DNA from: Chloroflexota bacterium
GTDB taxonomy: Bacteria; Chloroflexota; Dehalococcoidia; Lucifugimonadales; Lucifugimonadaceae
Reading direction: 5' to 3'
DNA length: 5,517 nt
Assembly: GCA_002712125.1 (NCBI GenBank)
Contig: PASL01000017.1
Location: forward strand, 13,650-19,166
In this document: piece after piece, positions 1 through 5,165 of the stretch
Position numbering within the stretch: position 1 is the first letter of the stretch
How the letters are laid out: every line of letters starts with the position of its first letter
Notes under the pieces: generated by a model
What the model saw: only the letters and a program-made list of their open reading frames with translations
The model's database searches: none
Told to the model about the DNA's origin: nothing
Position numbers and translations under genes: made by a program

Positions 1-143
1 GAAACCATAACTACATCGTTACCATAGATTCTATGAAATCTAGCAAAGATATCTGCCGACATATTCATGCCTGCTATATGGCCTAGATGAGGTTCACCAT
101 TAACATATGGCCACGCTACACCTACGAGGATTTTCCTTCTCAA
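1..143 (-). CDS. metG: Methionyl-tRNA synthetase, N-terminal fragment (runs off left edge)
   Basis: Class I aminoacyl-tRNA synthetase that charges tRNA(Met) with methionine in the cytoplasm. Only the first 47 codons lie in the window. The translation shows the opening beta strand ([15 protein letters not shown]) followed directly by the HIGH-type ATP-binding signature HLGH at residues 19-22, then [19 protein letters not shown], which matches the start of the MetRS Rossmann fold. The start is read as TTG at 141-143: an in-frame stop lies four codons upstream (153-155), the codons between are AAG, ATA and GGA, and the first in-frame ATG comes only after the HLGH motif, so it would destroy the active site. 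AAGGA at 150-154 sits 6 nt before the TTG. It lies 59 nt downstream of rsmI on the same strand, probably cotranscribed. The [13 protein letters not shown] wording resembles Chloroflexota and archaeal-type MetRS (from memory). Family identity is secure; the rest is outside the window. Confidence 0.93.
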   Translation of the reverse strand, partial: MRRKILVGVAWPYVNGEPHLGHIAGMNMSADIFARFHRIYGNDVVMV

Positions 144-149
144 CTTTAT

Positions 150-154
150 TCCTT
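150..154 (-). promoter_or_regulatory. Ribosome binding site deciding the TTG start of metG
   Basis: AAGGA on the minus strand, 6 nt upstream of the TTG at 141-143. It is the only good Shine-Dalgarno match in the short space between the upstream in-frame stop and the HLGH motif, so it fixes the start codon. Confidence 0.65.
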
Positions 155-202
155 ATGAATTTTTATTATTTTTATTATAAACGTATTTTAAGAATAATAC
201 TT

Positions 203-1027
203 TTATGGTAATTCTAAAAATAATTTATATGCTGAACTTTTTGATATATTGAAGTTTTCGGAAACTATTTTAGATACTACTTTCCCTTGTATATTTTCTT
301 TTTTCATACTTTTTATGATTTTTTTAATATCATTATTTTTATTTGTATCATTTTTTTTCTTTTTATCTCCATTTATAATAATCACAAATTCACCCTTAGT
401 ATTTTCATTTGAAAATATTCCTTGGATTTTTTTTGCATTACCATGAATGAAGGTTTCAAAAATCTTCGTAATTTCTTTCGCTATAAATATTTCTCTTTCG
501 GGCATAATTTGATCAATATCTTTAATTGTTTGATTAAATCTATGGGGCGATTCAAACATTATTGTAGGCATGATACTGTTTTTTATTTCTAAGATTTTAT
601 CTCGCCGAGCTTTTTGTTTTTTTGGAAGAAATCCAATGAATTGAAATTCATTACTAGAGATTCCTGAAACAGAGAATGCTGCAATTATCGATGATGCGCC
701 AGGTATTGGAATAATTTTATGATTATATTTTTCTGAAATATTTATGATAGGTGCTCCCGGATCACATACCCCTGGTGTACCTGCATCTGTGATAAGTGCT
801 ACATCATTATTTTTTAATATATCTAGAATATGTTCAATATCTTTTTCTTTGGAGTGATCATTATATTGAATAATCCTCGCATTTGAATTGATTTTTTTTA
901 GTAATTTTTTACTGTTATAAGTATTTTCAGCAATTATTGTATCGACATTCTGTAGTATTTTTTTTGCTCTTATAGTGATGTCATCTAAATTGCCTATCGG
1001 GGTTGCAACAATATATAGGTTTGACAT
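203..1027 (-). CDS. rsmI: 16S rRNA 2'-O-ribose methyltransferase (C1402), RsmI family
   Basis: RsmI methylates the 2'-OH of C1402 in the decoding centre of 16S rRNA using S-adenosylmethionine; it belongs to the tetrapyrrole-methylase fold. The 274-residue product is close to the usual length (about 275-290). Visible motifs in order: TPIGNL (9-14), DAGTPG (81-86) with DPG (89-91), PGASS (109-113), GFLP (132-135), ESPHR (159-163), KEITK (184-188) and KGEFV (211-215). A lysine/asparagine-rich linker (about 221-245) leads to a C-terminal helix-turn-helix-like segment (KIVSENFNISKSSAYKLFL) typical of the family. Oddity: the strongly conserved AEDTR motif reads AENTY at 33-37, changing the Asp and the Arg; the rest is intact, so this looks like a functional but diverged enzyme. 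It starts 4 nt after the lipA stop and precedes metG by 59 nt, so it is probably translated from a lipA-led transcript. Its Shine-Dalgarno is weak. Confidence 0.95.
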   Translation of the reverse strand: MSNLYIVATPIGNLDDITIRAKKILQNVDTIIAENTYNSKKLLKKINSNARIIQYNDHSKEKDIEHILDILKNNDVALITDAGTPGVCDPGAPIINISEKYNHKIIPIPGASSIIAAFSVSGISSNEFQFIGFLPKKQKARRDKILEIKNSIMPTIMFESPHRFNQTIKDIDQIMPEREIFIAKEITKIFETFIHGNAKKIQGIFSNENTKGEFVIIINGDKKKKNDTNKNNDIKKIIKSMKKENIQGKVVSKIVSENFNISKSSAYKLFLELP

Positions 1028-1031
1028 ATCT

Positions 1032-1949
1032 TTATTTGGAAAGATTTAAGAGGTTTTCTAATGCTGCATCATGCTGTTCATCAGCATGGTACGAACTTCT
1101 CACTAATGGGCCTGAAGCTACATGCTTAAATCCTAAATCTAATCCGATTTTTTCTAATTCCTTAAATTCTTTAGGATTATAAAATTTTATTAATGGGTGA
1201 TGATTTTTAGATGGCCTAAGGTATTGCCCTATAGTAAGTAGATCACAATTAACCGACCTTAAGTCATTCATCGTTTCTATTATTTCAGGCATTGTCTCGC
1301 CCAATCCAACCATCATACCTGATTTTGTTGGCATATATTTATTAATTTGTTTTACATTACTTAATAATTTCAATGATAAATCATAATTTCCTCTAGGCCT
1401 GACTTTTCTAAATACTCTTCTAGTAGTTTCAATATTATGATTTAACACGTCCGGTTTAGCATTTACAACCTTTGTAAGAGAAATTAGGTCTCCTTCAAAA
1501 TCAGGTATCAGCACTTCTATTTTACATAGTGGGTTTATTTTTTTTGAGTTTACGATTGTATCTCTAAAAATATCTGAACCATAATCTTTTAAGTCATCTC
1601 TATCTACAGAAGTAATTACTGCATATTTTAACTCCATATTTTTTATTGTTTGAGATACTCTTATTGGTTCAGACTTATCCACTGTAATCGGCCAACCAGT
1701 TTTTACATTACAGTAAGAGCATGCTCTTGTACATGTGTCTCCAAGTATCATAAAAGTTGCAGTTCCTCTATCCCAACATTCACCGATATTAGGGCAGGCA
1801 GCTTCTTCACATACAGTGTTGAGTTTGAAATTTTGGATTTTTTTCTTTATTGAAAGGTATTTTTCTGATCCAGGCGCCTTTACCTTAAACCACTCAGGTA
1901 ACCTTCTTATGTCAGAAGATTTATTTTTTTCTTTAGGTTCAGGTATCAT
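1032..1949 (-). CDS. lipA: Lipoyl synthase (radical SAM)
   Basis: LipA inserts two sulfur atoms into protein-bound octanoyl groups to make the lipoyl cofactor of 2-oxoacid dehydrogenases and the glycine cleavage system. The 305-residue product is full length. It has both iron-sulfur motifs: the auxiliary cluster cysteines C47, C52 and C58 (CEEAACPNIGEC) and the radical-SAM CX3CX2C at C73, C77 and C80 (CTRACSYC). The C-terminal RSSYHA motif (284-289), from which a serine ligates the auxiliary cluster in characterised LipA, is intact. Other family stretches are RLPEWFKVKAPG near the N-terminus, TSVDRDDL (113-120), NHNIETT (170-176), VRPRGNY (183-189) and GLGET (215-219). No lipB or lipoate ligase is visible nearby, so the octanoyl donor route cannot be seen. 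It is the first gene of the leftward cluster and lies divergent from the RNA methyltransferase gene. No good Shine-Dalgarno precedes the ATG; a short-leader or leaderless transcript is possible. Confidence 0.97.
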   Translation of the reverse strand: MIPEPKEKNKSSDIRRLPEWFKVKAPGSEKYLSIKKKIQNFKLNTVCEEAACPNIGECWDRGTATFMILGDTCTRACSYCNVKTGWPITVDKSEPIRVSQTIKNMELKYAVITSVDRDDLKDYGSDIFRDTIVNSKKINPLCKIEVLIPDFEGDLISLTKVVNAKPDVLNHNIETTRRVFRKVRPRGNYDLSLKLLSNVKQINKYMPTKSGMMVGLGETMPEIIETMNDLRSVNCDLLTIGQYLRPSKNHHPLIKFYNPKEFKELEKIGLDLGFKHVASGPLVRSSYHADEQHDAALENLLNLSK

Positions 1950-1952
1950 TAC

Positions 1953-1982
1953 TTTATATTTTATAATTTATTTTCCTATAAT
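1953..1982 (+). promoter_or_regulatory. Candidate sigma-70-type promoter for the rightward cluster
   Basis: A perfect TATAAT (1977-1982) lies 18 nt downstream of TTTATA (1953-1958, 4 of 6 matches to TTGACA). This would place transcription initiation around 1989-1990, giving a leader of about 25 nt before the ATG at 2015. The position, in a divergent intergenic gap before a four-gene cluster, supports it, but TATAAT-like words are frequent in such AT-rich DNA. Confidence 0.4.
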
Positions 1983-1989
1983 GAAACAA
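1960..1989 (-). promoter_or_regulatory. Candidate promoter for lipA-rsmI-metG
   Basis: On the minus strand TTGTTT (1989-1984) is followed after 18 nt by TATAAA (1965-1960). Initiation would fall only a few bases before the lipA ATG, consistent with the absence of a Shine-Dalgarno. It overlaps the oppositely oriented promoter candidate. This is weak pattern evidence in AT-rich sequence. Confidence 0.25.
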
Positions 1990-2014
1990 CAATATAGTAA
2001 AATTGAAATTATAT

Positions 2015-3268
2015 ATGGGTAAAAGAAAACGAAGAAAATATTACGATGGACCTGATCTTACTTCAGGATTTGATTTATATCCTGGAGATATATTTGAACT
2101 AACAGTTGAAAAAATCACAGAATCAGGAGAAGGAATTACATTTTTAGACAAAAACATTCCTGTACTTATATTAGGGGCTATTATAGGAGAAAAGTTAAGG
2201 GTTAAGGTATTAAAAAAATACCCTGAAAAATTTATTTGTACTATAGAAGAAATACTCTCTCCTAGTAAATATAGGAAATTGCCTGAGTGTGAATTTTTTG
2301 GAAAATGTACTGGTTGTCAATGGCAACACATTGATTATCAATTCCAATTGAAATTAAAAAAAAATAGATTAGAAAATGAGATAAAAAATTATAAAAATAT
2401 TTCTCATGTAAAAATTAGTGAAACTATTCCAAGCGATAAGGAGTTTAATTATAGGAATCATGCTCGATTCACAGCGTTTAGCGAAAATAATCATACAAAT
2501 TTAGGTTACGTAAACATGTATTCAAGAAACTTTGTAAAAATCGACAAGTGTATCATTATGAATGAAAAAATAAATAACTTTCTTCTTAATATTCAAAATA
2601 AACTTTCAGATAGAACTCAAGTAAGTATAAGAACAGCAATAAATAATGATTCTTATATAATTCAGCCAAAACTAAATTTAGAGTCATCGGGCATTTTTTC
2701 AGGTCAAAAATATTATGATGAAAAAGTAAGAAGTGTAAATTTTAGAGTTGCAGGAGCTTCGTTTTTTCAAGTAAATATTGAACAGTTATCTAAGGCAGTT
2801 GATGAGATAAAGGATTTTTTACAATTATCCGGTAATGAAATCCTTGTTGATGCATATTCTGGTGTGGGAGTATTTAGTATTTTATTATCATCTTATGTAA
2901 AGTATGTTTATGGCATTGAAGAATCATATTCAGCTATAGAAGACGCAAAATACAATTCAAAGGATATAAAAAATATAGAATTTATAATGGGTAAAACAGA
3001 GGAAGTTTTATTAAATTGGAATAAAGATTTTGACTATTTATTACTTGACCCTCCAAGAATAGGATGTCATGAAAACGTGTTAGAAGCTGTTCGTAAACTA
3101 AAACCAAGAAAAATTATAATTTTATCTTGTGAACCTAAATTTTTTGCTAGGGACCTATCCATATTATGCAAAAATAATTTATTTAAAGTTAAAAAAGTTA
3201 TACCTTTAGATATGTTTCCTCAAACGAAACATACCGAAATAATTGCTTATTTATCCCTAAATGAGTAG
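2015..3268 (+). CDS. rlmD: 23S rRNA/tRNA uracil-C5 methyltransferase, RlmD/TrmA family
   Basis: This enzyme makes 5-methyluridine in structured RNA with S-adenosylmethionine through a covalent Cys-uracil intermediate. The product is 417 residues. In order: a basic N-terminus (GKRKRRK); a TRAM RNA-binding domain (about 22-85); a [4Fe-4S] site with C92, C98, C101 (CEFFGKCTGC) and the distant C179; FFQVN (250-254); SAM motif DAYSGVG (279-285); DPPRIG (345-350); the catalytic nucleophile C372 in SCEP; and HTE (406-408), whose Glu is the usual general base. All key residues are present. TRAM plus the cluster favours RlmD (U1939 of 23S rRNA) or a dual RlmCD-type enzyme over TrmA, but the site modified cannot be read from sequence. 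The ATG at 2015 is preferred over an in-frame TTG at 2003 that adds only four residues; neither has a convincing Shine-Dalgarno. It leads the rightward cluster, with maf 6 nt downstream. Confidence 0.9.
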   Translation: MGKRKRRKYYDGPDLTSGFDLYPGDIFELTVEKITESGEGITFLDKNIPVLILGAIIGEKLRVKVLKKYPEKFICTIEEILSPSKYRKLPECEFFGKCTGCQWQHIDYQFQLKLKKNRLENEIKNYKNISHVKISETIPSDKEFNYRNHARFTAFSENNHTNLGYVNMYSRNFVKIDKCIIMNEKINNFLLNIQNKLSDRTQVSIRTAINNDSYIIQPKLNLESSGIFSGQKYYDEKVRSVNFRVAGASFFQVNIEQLSKAVDEIKDFLQLSGNEILVDAYSGVGVFSILLSSYVKYVYGIEESYSAIEDAKYNSKDIKNIEFIMGKTEEVLLNWNKDFDYLLLDPPRIGCHENVLEAVRKLKPRKIIILSCEPKFFARDLSILCKNNLFKVKKVIPLDMFPQTKHTEIIAYLSLNE

Positions 3269-3270
3269 GA
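3267..3270 (+). promoter_or_regulatory. Ribosome binding site of maf, inside the preceding stop codon
   Basis: AGGA overlaps the TAG stop (3266-3268) of the upstream methyltransferase gene and lies 4 nt before the maf ATG at 3275. The arrangement suggests translational coupling of the two genes. Confidence 0.55.
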
Positions 3271-3274
3271 TTTT

Positions 3275-3898
3275 ATGAAAAACAATGAATTACTCTTATT
3301 AGGTTCTGAATCTCCTAGGCGTGAGAAAATATTATTAGACCTAGGCTTAAAAATTAAAAAATATAGTCACGATATTAATGAGCACAAATTAATAAATAAA
3401 AGTAATTCATTTGAAGAAGTTGTTAAGAATATTTCGATAGCAAAAAATGAATATATTTATAATAATTTAGATAATAAAGATAAAAATTATTTTTTGCTAA
3501 CGGCAGATACTCTTGTTTGGAATTCAAAAACTTTTTTCCCTAAACCTCATAATTTAGTTGAAGGAAAAAAAATGCTTAATAAATTAAAAAATAAATCTCA
3601 TTTTGTATCTACCGCAATTTGTTTAAGGAAAAAAGAGAATTATGAAGTAAATTTTCAAACAACTACCGTAGTTATGAAAAATTATAGTGATAAATACTTA
3701 AATAGTTACTTAAAATATAATGATATATTATCTAAGGCTGGTTCTTATGGAATTCAAGATGAAGAATTTAACTTAGTAAAAAGTTACATTGGTTGTTACA
3801 ATAATGTAGTGGGTTTACCTGTTTGTAAATTGATAAAATTGTTAGGTAAAATGAACTTTAGTATTTATAATAACGTACTGTGTGATAAGCACACTTAA
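3275..3898 (+). CDS. maf: Maf-family nucleoside triphosphate pyrophosphatase
   Basis: Maf proteins hydrolyse nucleoside triphosphates to monophosphate and pyrophosphate, acting on dTTP/UTP (YhdE type) or modified nucleotides (YceF type). The 207-residue product is slightly longer than the usual 190-200. Motifs: the N-terminal substrate loop SESPRR (11-16), DINE (33-36), a conserved Lys in AKNEY (K57), ADT with the probable catalytic Asp (77-79), KAGSYGIQ (154-161) and NVVGLP (177-182). The AGxYGIQ signature fits the YhdE (dTTP/UTP) group; that subgroup call is inference. Oddities: the normally near-invariant GKP reads PKP (89-91), the usual T-G-V after the H-x-V motif reads STAI (112-115), and a short lysine-, serine- and asparagine-rich C-terminal extension follows the last conserved block. 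It sits 6 nt after the RNA methyltransferase and 20 nt before tatB, in the same orientation. Confidence 0.92.
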   Translation: MKNNELLLLGSESPRREKILLDLGLKIKKYSHDINEHKLINKSNSFEEVVKNISIAKNEYIYNNLDNKDKNYFLLTADTLVWNSKTFFPKPHNLVEGKKMLNKLKNKSHFVSTAICLRKKENYEVNFQTTTVVMKNYSDKYLNSYLKYNDILSKAGSYGIQDEEFNLVKSYIGCYNNVVGLPVCKLIKLLGKMNFSIYNNVLCDKHT

Positions 3899-3901
3899 GT
3901 A
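3876..3901 (+). other. Hairpin across the maf stop codon, before tatB
   Basis: GTGTG (3880-3884) and CACAC (3890-3894) can pair around a 5-nt loop; TACT (3876-3879) and AGTA (3898-3901) can extend the stem across a 3-nt bulge. The maf TAA (3896-3898) lies at the 3' base and the tatB Shine-Dalgarno begins at 3904. No T-run follows, so it is not a canonical terminator. It stands out as GC-richer than its surroundings, but its function is unknown. Confidence 0.3.
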
Positions 3902-3918
3902 TTGAGGAAAATGTATAA

Positions 3919-4227
3919 ATGAATTTTTTTGGTGTTGGTGGATTTGAGTTTTTATTGATAATATTTGTTGCTTTATTTTTTTTAGGGCCAAAAAATTTAA
4001 TTTTTGGTTTAAGAAAGATGAGATTGCTATATACTCAATTGAAAAAGCAAAGAGATGAATTAATATCGATTGTAACCGAAGCAGTTGAGATAGAAGAATT
4101 GAAAAAGTTAGATCCGATAAATGACATAAAAGATGACATAAAAAAAATTGAATCATCCACAAAATTAGATCAAATAATTGATGAAGTAAATGATCCATTT
4201 GGCAATAATAAGGATGAAAAATCTTGA
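3919..4227 (+). CDS. tatB: Twin-arginine translocase subunit TatB (TatA/B family)
   Basis: TatB partners TatC in the membrane receptor that recognises twin-arginine signal peptides. The 102-residue product has the family layout: a short N-terminus with a conserved acidic residue (E10 in GGFEFLLI), one hydrophobic helix (about 9-23), the Gly-Pro hinge (LGPK, 22-25), an amphipathic helix (about 27-45), then a long charged acid/lysine tail. The Gly-Pro hinge, length and direct linkage to tatC favour TatB over TatA; a standard TatA is encoded separately at the right end of this window. The usual Leu-Pro after the hinge reads Leu-Ile (27-28). GAGGA at 3904-3908 lies 10 nt before the ATG. The gene is 20 nt downstream of maf and its TGA overlaps the tatC TTG start. 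Family identity is strong; the TatB rather than TatA label is inferred from context. Confidence 0.87.
   Translation: MNFFGVGGFEFLLIIFVALFFLGPKNLIFGLRKMRLLYTQLKKQRDELISIVTEAVEIEELKKLDPINDIKDDIKKIESSTKLDQIIDEVNDPFGNNKDEKS
4210..4214 (+). promoter_or_regulatory. Ribosome binding site supporting the TTG start of tatC
   Basis: AAGGA inside the 3' end of tatB lies 9 nt before the TTG at 4224. It is 21 nt before the first in-frame ATG (4236), too far to serve it well, which argues for the TTG. Confidence 0.5.
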
Positions 4228-4940
4228 ACGATAAGATGATGTCAATAATGGAACACCTTGATGAATTGAAAAAAAGAATGCTTAGAGTTTTTTTATTGGC
4301 TCTTATTCTATCTGTAATCTCGTTGTTTTTTTACAAACAAATTTTTGACTTTTTTATTATTAATGTAGAATCAATTATTCAGGATAATGGAGGTGTTATA
4401 GCAATTCAAAGGATAACTGAAGGGTGGGTCGTAGCAGCAAAGTTAGCAATAACGTTTGGTGTGATATTAACTTTACCGTATTTTTTATGGGAGTTATCAA
4501 TGTTTTTTAAACCAGCTTTGAAACAACAAGAACAAAAATATATATTTATCCTTATTCCTTTTTCTCTTATATCTTTTGGTATTGGCTCTTTATTTGCATA
4601 CATTATTGTAATACCAAGATTAGTAAATTTCTTGATTAATTTATCAAAAGATATTGGAGAACCAGTAATAATGGTTGGGCCATTAATCTCTCAAATGGTA
4701 ACTTTTATTTTTTGGCTTGGATTAGTTTTTGAATTGCCAATTATAATGTTTTTGTTAGCAAAAATTCAGCTTATAAATTATGATTCATTAAGAAAATTTA
4801 GAAGATGGATGATCCTATTTGCTTTTATCTTTGGAGCGCTGATAACTCCAACGGACCCTATTTCACAGATAATTGTAGCTATACCCGTTATACTTCTTTT
4901 TGAAATTGGTATGTTTTTGGTTAAGATTGGAGAAAAATAA
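4224..4940 (+). CDS. tatC: Twin-arginine translocase core subunit TatC
   Basis: TatC is the polytopic membrane protein that binds twin-arginine signal peptides and nucleates the Tat translocon. The 238-residue product is normal length, with six hydrophobic segments at about 20-38, 66-88, 107-133, 152-180, 194-208 and 213-232. Conserved features: the cytoplasmic N-terminal EHLDEL (10-15); the first cytoplasmic loop with F94, P97 and E103 (FFKPALKQQE), matching signal-peptide-binding residues known from E. coli TatC; FELP (169-172) with the intramembrane Glu; RKFRRW before segment five; and TPTDP (208-212) before segment six. The start is chosen as TTG at 4224, which overlaps the tatB TGA (TTGA) and has a Shine-Dalgarno 9 nt upstream; ATGs at 4236, 4239 and 4248 are alternatives, and all but the last keep the usual family N-terminus. 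It is translationally coupled to tatB and converges on tatA with 4 nt between stops. Confidence 0.96.
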   Translation: MNDKMMSIMEHLDELKKRMLRVFLLALILSVISLFFYKQIFDFFIINVESIIQDNGGVIAIQRITEGWVVAAKLAITFGVILTLPYFLWELSMFFKPALKQQEQKYIFILIPFSLISFGIGSLFAYIIVIPRLVNFLINLSKDIGEPVIMVGPLISQMVTFIFWLGLVFELPIIMFLLAKIQLINYDSLRKFRRWMILFAFIFGALITPTDPISQIIVAIPVILLFEIGMFLVKIGEK

Positions 4941-4950
4941 AAATTTATTT
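4935..4950. terminator. Possible bidirectional terminator between tatC and tatA
   Basis: AAATAAA (4935-4941) and TTTATTT (4944-4950) form a perfect inverted repeat over both convergent stop codons, realistically a 6-bp stem with a 4-nt loop. T-runs follow in both directions (4958-4965 on the plus strand; the complement of 4933-4937 on the minus strand). The stem is wholly A-T and therefore weak, so this rests mainly on position between convergent genes. Confidence 0.3.
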
Positions 4951-5109
4951 CTTATTCTTTTTTTTATCTTCATCCTTATTTACTGCTCCACGAAATTCAC
5001 TTAAGGCTTGACCAAGTCCTTTTCCAACTTGAGGTAGCTTACCCACACCAAATAAAAGTAGAACTATAACTAAAATTAGTAGTATTTGTGCTATTCCAAG
5101 ATTTTGCAT
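4945..5109 (-). CDS. tatA: Twin-arginine translocase pore subunit TatA
   Basis: TatA oligomerises to form the translocation element of the Tat system. This 54-residue reading frame is short but recognisable: a polar start (MQNLG), a hydrophobic helix (about 7-20, IAQILLILVIVLLLFG), the hinge FGVGKLP (20-26) with the conserved Phe-Gly and Lys-Leu-Pro, an amphipathic helix (about 27-40, VGKGLGQALSEFR), and a lysine-rich tail. The FGVGKLP wording, without the Gly-Pro hinge of TatB, is typical of TatA and recalls Chloroflexota sequences. AGGA at 5117-5120 lies 7 nt before the ATG. The gene is 36 nt downstream of lexA on the same strand and is convergent with tatC, with 4 nt between the stops. Having tatA next to, but opposite, tatBC is unusual. 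Its short tail, compared with many TatA proteins of 60-90 residues, is the only structural oddity. Confidence 0.9.
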   Translation of the reverse strand: MQNLGIAQILLILVIVLLLFGVGKLPQVGKGLGQALSEFRGAVNKDEDKKKNKK

Positions 5110-5136
5110 TATTTTTTCCTAACGATTAATGATTTT

Positions 5137-5165
5137 AGTATAATTCTATCCTAAGTATCTCCAAA
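5137..5165 (-). promoter_or_regulatory. Candidate promoter for tatA
   Basis: On the minus strand TTTGGA (5165-5160) is followed after 17 nt by TATACT (5142-5137). The -10 is good and the -35 is poor. It would let tatA be transcribed independently of lexA, with a leader of about 20 nt. The -35 lies inside the lexA 3' end. Low-confidence pattern match. Confidence 0.25.

Noticed and set aside
167..202. Possible terminator hairpin between rsmI and metG.
   Set aside because: Only a 5-bp A/T-rich pairing (GTATT/AATAC) can be drawn, with no proper T-run, so there is no support for termination there.
249..446. A plus-strand frame of 65 codons rich in Phe, Ile and Leu, resembling a membrane peptide.
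   Set aside because: It is the complement of the lysine/asparagine-rich tail of rsmI, which automatically reads as Phe/Leu/Ile on the other strand.
1735..2022. A 95-codon plus-strand frame (and a shorter one at 1650-1853) opposite lipA.
   Set aside because: Both lie antisense to the conserved iron-sulfur region of lipA and have no family-like features.
3911..3922. A tiny frame ATG TAT AAA TGA just before tatB, overlapping its start.
   Set aside because: Three codons with a 2-nt gap to the Shine-Dalgarno; most likely chance. It would matter only if conserved in relatives as a leader peptide.
3842..4198. A 118-codon open frame on the minus strand, opposite the end of maf and tatB.
   Set aside because: It is antisense to two well-supported genes, its translation is a low-complexity Leu/Ile/His/Gln string with no recognisable domain, and AT-rich coding sequence often leaves such open antisense frames.
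4406..4603. A minus-strand frame of 65 codons containing a Cys-rich stretch.
   Set aside because: Antisense to tatC transmembrane coding; the Cys codons are complements of Glu/Gln codons and form no known motif.
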